Origin: Myxococcales bacterium
Lineage (GTDB): Bacteria > Myxococcota_A > UBA9042
Assembly: GCA_009692425.1 (NCBI GenBank)
Contig: SHZF01000016.1
Span: 1-64,000, forward strand
Reading direction: 5' to 3'
DNA: 64,000 bases
In this document: piece after piece, positions 15,367 to 25,100 of the stretch
Layout: the number at the start of each line of letters is the position of its first letter
How positions within the stretch are numbered: the stretch's first letter is position 1
Translations under genes and position numbers: made by a program
The notes under the pieces: generated by a model
Told to the model about the DNA's origin: nothing
The model's input: the letters and a program-made list of their open reading frames with translations, nothing else
Databases searched by the model: none

Positions 15367-16920
15367 ATGCCGCAGAACCTTGCCAACGCCCCGACCGACC
15401 CCGACCTCGGCCCGCATCTGCGCGTCGATGTGCACGACCGCAGCCGCATCGAGTGGGTGGCGACCGTGCCGTTGGCGCCGGCGGGCGAGACGCACACGTG
15501 GGAGATCATGTTCGAGGCCGACATTTCGGACGCGATGTGGGTGCCGCACCAGCCGTGGGACCATTTCTGGGTGCGTTCGCGCTTGACGAGCCCCAAGTTG
15601 GCACCGGGGCACCGCATGGTCGGGCCGCCGATCGACCAGTTGCGGCGCCGTGCTTTGGGCGCCGTCCACGACCTGAAGCGGACCACCCAGGTGCTCGACG
15701 TGCAGTTGCGCAAGGTGCGGGCGCGCGACGGCGTGTTGCTGCCGGCCGAGGCCGAAGAGGCCGTGCGTGGCGTGCGCGCGGGCATTGAGCGGGCCCGCGT
15801 GGCGCGCGAAGCGTTCGACTATCTGCGCGATCCCCAGGACGTGGCGCTCGAGCGGGAGCAGGGGCTCGCCGCCGAGTACGTGTCGACCCAGATCCTGTTG
15901 CTGGTCACGAAGGTGGCGGCGGCCTTGCAAGGCACGCTGCTGCGCCGCCCGCGCCCGCTCGGAGGCGCCGTCGCCGTCCTGCAGGCCGCGTTGCACGACG
16001 AATTGGCGCGCGAGAACGACCTGCGCCAGCGCCTCGGCTTCCACGAGCACCCCGTGCGCAACGTGGCAGACGGCGAAGGGTTCGTGACGCGGGCGGCGCT
16101 GCTGAAGAAGCACTTCCAGCAGGCGCTGTTCCTCGAAGCTTCCGCGTTCATGATGGACCAGCGGATGCGCAACTGGATTGCCGCGCTCATGGCGATGGTG
16201 GCGTCGACGTTTTATTTCGTGTGGCAAATCTACGTGTTGAACGCGGCGATGTCGCCCGGCCAGACCACCATCTCGCTGGCGACGGCGGCCGTCATCGCGG
16301 CGCTCGTCTATGCGGCAAAAGATCGCATCAAGGAACTTGGACGCGACTGGCTGCAGACCCGCCTGAAGCACAGCTACGCTGACCGGGTGGCCCACCTGCG
16401 CTTGCAGGAGCGCATGGATCCGCGCCGCCACCGACTCGGACTGGCGCGCGAGACGATCTCCGTGGTGCGGCGCTGGGCGTTGGACCGGCTGAATCCCGGG
16501 CTCGGCCGCACCGTGCAGGTGCACCACCTGCGCGTGCGCGAACTGCTCAAGCACGAGGGGCTCGGCGTGCTGCACGACCAGGGGCTGACGGGTCTCAAGC
16601 ACGTATTTCGTTATGATTTGTCGCCGCTTTTCGTCAAACTCGATGACCTGCCGAAGCACGTGCCGGTCGAAGCCGAGGGCGGTGTGCGCACCGTGGCGAC
16701 CACACGGGTCTACAGCATTCCGCTCACCGTCACGCTGCAGCGGGTCGATCACAAGGCGCAGCCCCCCATCGTACAGGCGGGCGTGCTGCACGTTCGGCGC
16801 AAGGGCCTGCTGCGGTTTCGTCGGCACCATCAGGGGCCGCGGACGACGCATCCAGCGCTGGCGACGCCCGCCGCCGCCCAGCCGGTTCACGCGGCGGCGC
16901 AGCAGGAAGCGGTCGCATGA
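15367..16920 (+). CDS. Two-TM membrane protein of unknown function
   Basis: 517 residues from the ATG at 15367 (MPQNLANAPTDPDLGPHL); the frame is open from 15238 but the upstream part overlaps the divergent promoter region. The large N-terminal part (residues 1-265) is charged and helical, with a Trp-rich block (HQPWDHFWVRSRL) and an Ala/Glu/Arg coil near 120-150. Two adjacent transmembrane helices follow at about 270-291 and 301-317, then a basic C-terminal half with YSIPLTVTL strands and an Arg/Gln/Ala tail. No family recognised. The stop overlaps the next start by 4 bp, so it is coupled to the small membrane protein and probably to the helicase. Confidence 0.8.
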   Translation: MPQNLANAPTDPDLGPHLRVDVHDRSRIEWVATVPLAPAGETHTWEIMFEADISDAMWVPHQPWDHFWVRSRLTSPKLAPGHRMVGPPIDQLRRRALGAVHDLKRTTQVLDVQLRKVRARDGVLLPAEAEEAVRGVRAGIERARVAREAFDYLRDPQDVALEREQGLAAEYVSTQILLLVTKVAAALQGTLLRRPRPLGGAVAVLQAALHDELARENDLRQRLGFHEHPVRNVADGEGFVTRAALLKKHFQQALFLEASAFMMDQRMRNWIAALMAMVASTFYFVWQIYVLNAAMSPGQTTISLATAAVIAALVYAAKDRIKELGRDWLQTRLKHSYADRVAHLRLQERMDPRRHRLGLARETISVVRRWALDRLNPGLGRTVQVHHLRVRELLKHEGLGVLHDQGLTGLKHVFRYDLSPLFVKLDDLPKHVPVEAEGGVRTVATTRVYSIPLTVTLQRVDHKAQPPIVQAGVLHVRRKGLLRFRRHHQGPRTTHPALATPAAAQPVHAAAQQEAVA

Positions 16921-17240
16921 CCGGGTCGGCGCACGGCACGCACTGGTCGATGGCGCGCCTGCTGGTCGGGCTGTGCTTTCCCGGCCTCGGTGCCGCCGTG
17001 GCGGGACGCTTCGGTGCAGCCGTGCTGGCGTTGTGGGCCGTGGTGTACCTGGGGCTCACGGCGACGGCCGACTATGGAGGCTGGTTGGGCGGCGAGGGCT
17101 ACGTCGTGCAGTGGGCCACTGTGCGGCTGCAACTCCAGTTCGGGCACGTGACGCCGACCGTCCTGTTCACGGTGGGCCTCGCCGCTGCCGTACACGTGGG
17201 CTCCGCGCTCGACGCCGCCCGCGTCCACCCAGCCGGCTGA
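16917..17240 (+). CDS. Small membrane protein, 107 residues
   Basis: The ATG at 16917 overlaps the previous stop by 4 bp. The protein is mostly hydrophobic: LLVGLCFPGLGAAVAG, FGAAVLALWAVVYLGLTATA and VLFTVGLAAAVHVGSAL are three predicted transmembrane helices, with a short Gly-rich loop (GGWLGGEGYVVQW) between the second and third. No family recognised. Coupling to the two-TM protein suggests a shared membrane complex (inference). The helicase gene starts 9 bp downstream. Confidence 0.65.
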   Translation: MTGSAHGTHWSMARLLVGLCFPGLGAAVAGRFGAAVLALWAVVYLGLTATADYGGWLGGEGYVVQWATVRLQLQFGHVTPTVLFTVGLAAAVHVGSALDAARVHPAG

Positions 17241-17249
17241 GCGACCGTC

Positions 17250-18668
17250 GTGCCTGCGCCGATGTTGCGGCTGCGCATCGCCGAACGATTGCGTGTGGTC
17301 AGCGCCGACTCCGACCCGGCGACATTTGCCACGGTGGTTGCCTGGGCTGCAGAGCGCCTCGTGTTCGACAATCCCGCGTATTGGCAAGCGCGCGAGCACC
17401 GCCGCCGCTGTGCCCACCTCGCGCGCCGCATCGACCTGGTCGCGCGCGCCGACGACGACCTGCTGCTGCCGCGCGGCATCAACGTCGAACTGAAGCGCCT
17501 GCTCGCCCGCACTCACCCGGACGTCGCCGTGGCGATCGACGACGCCCGGGTCGCCCCGCCGGCCCACGGCCTCCGACTCCAGGTCGAGCTGCGGCCGTAT
17601 CAGCAGGAAGCGGTGGCGGCTGCTGTCGCCCGCCGGGAAGGCGTGCTGGTGGCGCCGACCGGGTCGGGCAAGACTGTGATCGCGATGGGCCTGATCGCGG
17701 CGTTGGGCGTGCGCACGCTGATCCTCGTACACACGCGCACCCTGCTCGACCAGACGTGTGCCGTCGTGCAGCGTTGCCTCGGCGTGCGGCCCGGGCGCAT
17801 CGGCGGCGGCGATGACTCGACCGGAGAGGTGACCGTGGCGACCATGCAGACGCTCGTGCGCCGCGACCCCGCAGCCGTGCGCGAGCGTTTCGGCCTGGTG
17901 CTGCTCGACGAGGCCCACCATGCGCCGGCGGCGACCTTTACCGATGTGCTGCAGCGCTTTGCGGCCCGCCATCGCTTCGGGCTGACGGCGACGCCGGAGC
18001 GCGCCGACCAATTGCATCCGCTGATGTACGCGACGCTCGGGCCCGAATTGTGGCGGGCCGAGCCGTCGGAGATGGTGCGCATCGGCTCCCTGTGTGCGGC
18101 GCGCGTCGTGCCGGTCGAGACGACGTTTCGCGGCGGGCGCATGGTCGACCGCGGCAGAATGATCGAACGCCTGTGCGACAGCCGGCAGCGCAACCTCGAA
18201 ATCCTGCGCACGATCCTGGCGACGCGCGGCGAGCGGGCGCTCGTGCTGTCGGAACGCGTGCAGCACTGCGAGACCCTCGTTGAGTTGCTGGAGTCGCGCG
18301 GCGTGCGGGCGCGGTTGCTCGTCGGCGCGCTCGACGTGACCACGCGGGCTGCGGCGGTCGATGCGGTGGTGCGCGACGGCGGCGTGCTCGTGGCGACGGG
18401 TTCACTGGTGGGCGAAGGGTTCGACTGTCCGGAACTCGACACGTTGTACCTGGTCGTGCCGTCGGGCAATGCGACGCGAACCACGCAGGCCCTCGGCCGC
18501 GTGTTGCGCCCCAAACCGGGCAAACCGGCGCCGTTCGTGTTCGATTTCATCGATGTCGAGACGCCAGCATTGGCTCGCAGTTGGCGCCGACGTGTGCAGG
18601 TCTACCGCGGCCATGACGCCGAGGTGGCGCCGGCCCGGCACGTGCGCGAGTTCGCGCCGACTCCTTGA
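17250..18668 (+). CDS. SF2 DEAH-box helicase, XPB/ResIII-like
   Basis: 472 residues from the GTG at 17250; an ATG at 17262 is possible. An N-terminal domain (about 1-110) with RLVFDNPAYWQAREHRRR and LLPRGINVELKRLL resembles the leader of bacterial XPB-like helicases. The motor follows: the Q-motif-like RPYQQEAVAAAV, Walker A APTGSGKT at 135-142, DEAH at 220-223, LTATPE at 245-250, then the second RecA lobe with LVATGSLVGEGFDCPEL and the arginine-finger motif TQALGRVLRPKPG. It is an ATP-driven nucleic-acid translocase; no nuclease or methylase domain or neighbour is present, so a restriction role is not supported. The two membrane-protein genes just upstream in the same run make an odd operon. 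Confidence 0.88.
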   Translation: MPAPMLRLRIAERLRVVSADSDPATFATVVAWAAERLVFDNPAYWQAREHRRRCAHLARRIDLVARADDDLLLPRGINVELKRLLARTHPDVAVAIDDARVAPPAHGLRLQVELRPYQQEAVAAAVARREGVLVAPTGSGKTVIAMGLIAALGVRTLILVHTRTLLDQTCAVVQRCLGVRPGRIGGGDDSTGEVTVATMQTLVRRDPAAVRERFGLVLLDEAHHAPAATFTDVLQRFAARHRFGLTATPERADQLHPLMYATLGPELWRAEPSEMVRIGSLCAARVVPVETTFRGGRMVDRGRMIERLCDSRQRNLEILRTILATRGERALVLSERVQHCETLVELLESRGVRARLLVGALDVTTRAAAVDAVVRDGGVLVATGSLVGEGFDCPELDTLYLVVPSGNATRTTQALGRVLRPKPGKPAPFVFDFIDVETPALARSWRRRVQVYRGHDAEVAPARHVREFAPTP

Positions 18669-18758
18669 TCGAGGACCGACTGCACGCTTTGCACCGCAGG
18701 GAAAAGTCGGCACACTCGCACGTCGGCGCTACAGACGCCGCCTGCAATGAGGCTCTGC

Positions 18759-19100
18759 ATGCGCATCGTGCAAAAACCTTGGGGTTACGAGGAAATCTGG
18801 GCTGAGACAGACCGCTACGCCGGCAAATTCCTGATCATCCATCAGGGTGGCAAATTGTCGCGGCAGTATCACGAACGCAAGGACGAATCGATCTGCGTGC
18901 TTGAAGGTGTCTTGACGCTTGAACTGGGGCGCGGGCCCGATGAGGTGCGGTTGCTGGCTCCCGGCGAGACGTATCACATTCTGGCGGGGACCGTGCACCG
19001 GTTCTGTGCCGAGTCGGGGCCTGTGCGCCTGGCCGAGGTCAGCACGCCCGAACTCCACGACATCGTCCGCCTGGAGGACATCTACGCCCGCGTCCCCTGA
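18759..19100 (+). CDS. Cupin-domain protein, mannose-6-phosphate isomerase type II-like
   Basis: 113 residues; the ATG at 18759 is preferred because GAGG lies 7 bases upstream, over the ATG at 18747. The single beta-barrel cupin shows KPWGYEEIWAET at the start, metal-ligand motif QYHERKDE, GxVTLELG, and the second motif APGETYHILAGTVHRF. Length and motifs resemble the C-terminal isomerase part of ManC/type II phosphomannose isomerases as a free-standing protein, so it may isomerise or bind a sugar phosphate. No GDP-mannose gene is adjacent. The giant TPR gene begins 96 bp downstream. Confidence 0.8.
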   Translation: MRIVQKPWGYEEIWAETDRYAGKFLIIHQGGKLSRQYHERKDESICVLEGVLTLELGRGPDEVRLLAPGETYHILAGTVHRFCAESGPVRLAEVSTPELHDIVRLEDIYARVP

Positions 19101-19127
19101 CCTCCGCGCTGCACGATCGCGCTGGAA

Positions 19128-19156
19128 TCGCCAACGTTCTCGATTGGGGCTAGACT
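19128..19156 (+). promoter_or_regulatory. Weak candidate promoter upstream of the giant TPR gene
   Basis: TCGCCA at 19128-19133 and TAGACT at 19151-19156, 17 bp apart, each match four of six consensus bases for a housekeeping promoter. A start near 19163 would leave a leader of about 34 nt. This is the best candidate in the 96-bp gap; not strong. Confidence 0.3.
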
Positions 19157-19196
19157 CCGCGCGCCGCGGACGCCCGATGCTTCTGGAGCCGCCCGA

Positions 19197-22100
19197 ATGC
19201 AGCCTTCGCCCGGTCATCCGTTGCTGCCGAGCGCCAACGACATCCACAAGCTCGTTGCCCAGTTGCGCGACGATCTGACGCACGAGGTGCGTTCTGAGGT
19301 CGCGGACAGGCTCCTCCAACTTGTCGCCACGGAACCGCACCCAGCGGTGCGCGCGGCCCTGCTCGAACGGGCGGGTCGGCTCGTCGGCAGCCGGGACCCG
19401 GATCGTGCGCTCGGCCTGTTGCGGGAGTCTTTCCGGCAGCATCCCGTGGAGTCGACCGGTGCGCGCCTGCGCGACCTCGCCCAAGGCGACCTCTCGTTTG
19501 GCCGGCTGAATCGCCTCGGAAACCTCGCGGACGCAGTCGCAGAGGTGGCATTGCCTGACCGCAAGGTCGCCGCCTTGCTCGATGCCGCGCGGTCGCATGT
19601 CGGCCAAGGGCATGGACGCGCCGCGCTCGGTGCGCTCGATCGGCTGGACACGTTGGCACCGCAGGGTGCGCCCGAACGTGACGAAGCAGGAGACCTGCGC
19701 GCCGCCGCGAGCGCCCAGGTCGCCGCGCGCACAGAAGCGCTGCAAGAATTGCAGTTGCGCCTGGCGGAGTGTGCAGACGCGGAACGACCCGCTGCGCTCC
19801 TTGCGTATGCACAGACCTTGCTCGAGGGTGACGAGTCGCTGGCCGAAGCAGCCGCCGTGCTGGCCGACGCCGCTGCGACCAGCGCGCCCGCCGATCAGGT
19901 TGCGCCCCTGTGGGTCGAAGTCGCGCGTGCCATGGGCGACCCGGCGGAGCTCACCAAGGCGCTGTGGCGCGGCCTGCAGGCGCTCGAGGCGCTGCCGAAC
20001 CGACTCTTGCTGGCCGACGAATTGGCCAACCAGCCGGGAATCGAACATTCGAACGCCGAAGCGGCGGTGACGGCACTGGCCATCCTCGTCGATGCGCTGC
20101 CCGACGATCCCGCGCTGCCCGCCCGCCTCGAGGTGGCGCGTGCCTTGACATTGGGCGATGAGGCCGACCGCGCGCTCGACGAGTATCGTCTGCGCTGCCT
20201 GCGCGAACGCGATCGGGCCGGCGAGTCGTTGGCTTGTCTGGCCCTGGCGCAGCGGGCGCAGCGCGCGGCAGACATGGAAGGGGCGGAACGCCATTTCCGG
20301 CGCGTGCGGACGCTCATGCCCACCAGCGTGGAAGCTTTGGATTTCTTCGAGGGGTACTACCGGTCCGCCGAAGACTTCAAACGCCTGTTCGTCGCGCTGA
20401 CCCAGCGCCTGCCGGGAGCCGAAGGGCGCGCGTCGATTCGCATTGCACTGGAGATCGCGCAGTTGGCGGAAGGTCCGCTGGCGACACCCGACCGCGCGAT
20501 CGAGGCCTATCACCGTGTGCTCCAAGTGCAGCCGGACCATCCGGTTGCGACCGCCGCCTTGGAGCGCTTGTACAACTCGCAGGGACGCTGGCACGCCGTA
20601 CGCGACCTCCTCGATCGGTGTGCGCGATCGCTTGCGGCCCGCGCCACGGTCCTGCCCGCAATGGCCGCAGACGCCGTTGCCGTATGCGAGCGTTTGGCCG
20701 CCCTGCACGAGGAGTCGGGGCCGTTGCCGAGCGCCGAGCAAGCGTTGCAGGCGTGGCGCACGATCGCCTCGCTACAGCCCGACCACCCGCACGCGCTCGA
20801 AGCGGTCGTCACGGCTGCCCACAGCGCCGGCGACCCGGAGGGCGCCATCGCGGCGACCGAAGCGGCGGCCCGGGCAGCGGGCGCGACGCGGGCCGGCGCA
20901 CAACATTGGTACCGCGTGGGGTCGCTGCGCGCCGACAGCGGCGACGCCGAAGGGGCACTCGCCGCATGGCAGGCGGCGTTGGCGGCCGATCCGACGCACG
21001 CCGACGCTGCACATCGTCTACAGGATGGCGCACGCACGAGGGGAGACGACGCCGCGCTGCTTGCGGCGTTGCACGCGGAACTGGCCGCAGTTTGGGGGGG
21101 TTCGCCGGCCACGCTGGAGCCAGGCGCTGCGGCGGGGCGGACACCAGCCGAGGCGAAAGCCCGCACCGTCGCCGTCCTGGAAGAAGTCGCCGCGCTGACG
21201 GAAACCATGGATGGGTCCCAGCCCGACACGGCCACGGCACTGCGCATGTTGTTGGCGCTGCAGCCCGGTCACGCGGGTGCGCTGGCGGGTCTGGACCGGG
21301 TGTGGACGGCGGTGGGCCTGCACGAAGAGCTTGCGACGCTGCTCGCGGCCGAGGCGGCGCGGCCCGATGTGCGTGGCGATTTGCGCGTGGCGATTCTCGA
21401 GCAGCTTGCCAACTTGCTGGGCGGACCGATCGGCGACATCGAGCGTGCGGACGCGGTCGCCGCGCAGTTGCTCGAAGCGGCGGCGGATTCCGAAGTCGGC
21501 CGTTCGATCCGGTCGCGTGCGGTCCTTGCCCGGGGTGATGTCCAAGGTCTGCGGGCGCTGTTCGCCGCAACGCCCGCGGGTGCGCAGGAATTCGCCGATG
21601 CTGCGCTGGCCGATGCCGCGGGTCGCGCGACGTTGGCCGCGATCCGCATGCACCAGGCCGCCGCCGGAGCGTTGGCGCGCGAGGCGGGCGACCCGGATCG
21701 TGCCGCCATGGTGCTGGCCGATGCGCTCAGCCTGTGCGAGGCCCTGCCCAAGGGCGCGGAACGGACGGCGGTGCTCGTCGAGGTCGGCCAGGACCTGTTG
21801 GCGCGTGCCCGGGAAGCACGTCTCGTCGGCCTGCAACGCGTCGCCGTGGATGCCCTTGCCGACCAGGCACCGCCGGACCTGCAGCCGCGCTATCGCCAGA
21901 TGCGCATCGACCTGTGCGAAGACGCAGGCTTGCTGGGTGACGCCGCCAACGCCGCTGCGGACCTCGTCGAAGACCTGCTCGGACTTGGCGATTTGGCCGC
22001 CGTGTGGCAGGTGGCGCGGCGCTGCGATGACCTTGCGACGCGGTCCGGTGAAGAGTTTGGCCTGGCCGGCCGCATGGTCGCGTGGGCAGATCTGCTGGCA

Positions 22101-25100
22101 GAAGGGGCACCGGCATCAGGAAGCAACGCCGAAAATGCCGCCCACGCCGACAGCGCCGCCCACGCCGATTCCGGCGCCGTGGCCAACCTGTATCGTCGCG
22201 GCGCGGAGCGGGCCCTGCACGAGGACGACCTCGACCTGGCCCGACGCGCTGCCGACGCCGCAGTGCGGTGGCTGCCGCGTGACCGGGAGATACTGGAACT
22301 GCTGGAGTCCGTCTGCGCCGAACAGCGCGACTGGAGTGCGGCCGTCGACGCCATGGAAGCCCAGGTCGCCCTCGCTGCCGCCGAAGCCCAGACGGATCTG
22401 TTGCTGCGCGCCGCCGAAACATGCGACGTATCGATCGGCGACCCTGCGCGCGCCGGACGGCTCTACCAGCGCGCGCTCGACCAGAATCCCGGGCTGTCAG
22501 AGGCGTGGACCGGCCTGCACGCCGCGCTGCGCCAGCAAGGCGACGAGGCGGGCCTGCGCGGGGCGCTCGACGGCTTCCTGGCGCGCTCCGAAGGGACGCG
22601 CGAGGCCCGATCGCGCGCTGCCCTCGAGCGCGTACAGGCGGCGCTGCCCAGTGAAGACGTCGAGCCGATCGTCTTGTCCGTTGTGCGGCACCTGGCGACG
22701 ACGCCCGACGTGCTGGACGCCGAGGAAGCGCTGCTCGGCATCGCCGTCGCACGGCTGGAACTTGACGACAGAGCGCGCACGGTTGCCGAGACGCTGCTGC
22801 CGGCAGTGCAACAGCACGGACGCATCGACGAGACGGCGCGCTGCCTCGAAGTGTTGGCGGCAACCGAAACGCAAGCGGCGACGGCTGCCGAATGGCACCT
22901 GCTGCTCGCCGATGTGATCGCCGGCATCGACCCGGTGCGGGCCTACGACGCCGTGCGTGCAGCGACGGCGGCGCTCGGCGGTCGCGCCGATCTGGTCGAA
23001 CGCTTGGGGCAGCACGCGGTCGCAGCCGGACGAGAGGCCGACTTCGATGCGCTGTTGCTCGGTCTGCTCGGCGAAGGGCACGAGCCCGGCGTGGCGCAGG
23101 TGACGGACCCTGCCGCACGCCAGAGACTGGCGGCACTGCGCGCCGGCCGCGCGATGAGCAGCGGCGACTTCGACACGGCGGCCCGCCTCTACTCCGCACT
23201 GCATGCAGCCGACCCCAAGGATCTTGTGCCGTTGGACGCGCTGGAGGCCGTCTGGCGCGAGCGCGCCGACTTCGACGCGCTGGGCCTGATACTCGAGGAG
23301 CGCCTCGACGCAGACGTCGAAGCCGACGACCGAGCCTCGACCTGGCTGCGGCTGGCCGCGCTGCACGCCAACGACCGCGCTGCTCCCGCCGAGGCCATCG
23401 ACGTGTTGACCCGCGCGGTGGCAGACCTGCCGAATCGCCGCGAACTCGTCGCGGCGTGGCTCGACGCCTTGCGCACGCATGGCGCACTGGAGCGCCTGGC
23501 TCAAGCGCTCACCGAGCGCATCGAGCAGTTGGAAACCGCGACCGACGACGACGCGGTCGCCGAACGGTTGGCACTGCGCCGCGAAACTGCCCAGGCTCTC
23601 GACGCCGTCGGCACTGAGCCGGCGCGGGCTGGCGAGTTGTGGCTGCGCGTCGCCGAGACTGACCCCGCTGACGCAGACGCAATCGAGTCCGCGGCGGCGG
23701 CCTGGTTGGGTATGGCCTCTGGGGGGATGACCGACGTCCTCGTGGCCCGCGCGGCTCGGCTGGAAACCTTGCTCGAAGTGACCGGACGATTCCCGCTGCT
23801 CGATGCGGTGCTCGGCACGCGGCTCGAAGCGGTGACCGGGCTCGCGCGCGTCGATTTGCTGGCCCGCCAGGCCACCTTGCGCGAGCGCGCCATGCAGGCG
23901 CCCGCTGCCGCGTTCGAGGCATGGGCGGATGCGCTGTGCAGCGACCCGGGGCGGTCCGATGTGCTCGGCGAAGTGCTGCGTCTGGCGCGTGGCGGCACGG
24001 ACGACCATCCCAGTGCACTTGCGGTCGCCCAGGCCTTGGCCGCTGCGGCGAAGGCAGCGGCCGATCCCATGCTGCGGCGCTCGCTGCGTTTGCACGCGCT
24101 CGAGATGGCGGCGGATTACACCGACACGCTCGACGTCCGCCGCATGCTCTACGAGGCGATGTGCACGGACGACCCCGCCGATGGACTCGCGTTGGAAGGG
24201 CTGGATCGGCTCGCGCGCGAGTCGGGCGACGATCGGGCCCGCCTGTCGGTGCTGGCGGCGCGGGCGAATGCCGAGAGCGACCCGTTGGCGGCGACGGAAC
24301 TTCGGCTCGAGCGCGCCCGTCTTGCCGATGCAGTCGGCGATGACGCGCTGGCGGCCGAGGCGTGGACCGTCCTGCTGGAACACACCGATGTCGAGGTCCG
24401 GCGCGAAGCGGCCGCCGCGTTGGCAGCCGTGCACGAGCGGCGGGGCGACGACAAGGCCTTGGCCGGAGCGCTGCTCGCCCTGCGCGCCACGATCGACGAT
24501 GCCGACGGCCAGCGAGAGTTGGCGCTGCGGGCGGCCGCGCTGCTGATGCACGCCGACCACGGTGTGCGGGCCCGCACCCTGCTCGAACAGGAAGCGGCAA
24601 CGACTCCGGATCATCCGGACGTCTACCGCGCGCTCGAAGAGGTACTGCGACACTTGCGCGACCTGCCTGCGCTCGCCGGCCACCTGGAGCGAGGGTGGCA
24701 AGTCGTCCTGCGCGACGACCCCGGAGCCCGCCTGCTTGCGGCGGTCGACCAGGTCGCGACAGTGCGGGAAATCGGCCACGGCGCCGCGGAATTGTGGGCG
24801 GCCGTAGAGCAGGTCCTCGACGCCGGGCTGCGCGGTCCTGACCTCGAAGACTACGTGCTCGAGGTGGCCCTCGACGCGGACCGTGTCCTCGCGTTGGCGG
24901 CAGCACGCCGTCGCATTGCGCTCCTGCACGAGCGCGGCGCCGCGGACGAGGAGATCGTCGCGCGCCTCGAACTCATCGATGGCTTCAGCGACGCTGTAGA
25001 TGTTGCAGCGGAGCGGGTGGCCGTCGCGCGCGCAGCGGAGGCCAGCGGCGACGCGGCCAGCGCCCTCGAACACTGGCTGGCCGTCGTCGGGCTCGCGGGC

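Noticed and set aside
17250-18668. Helicase as part of a restriction-modification system
   Set aside because: No nuclease or methyltransferase domain in the protein or its neighbours.
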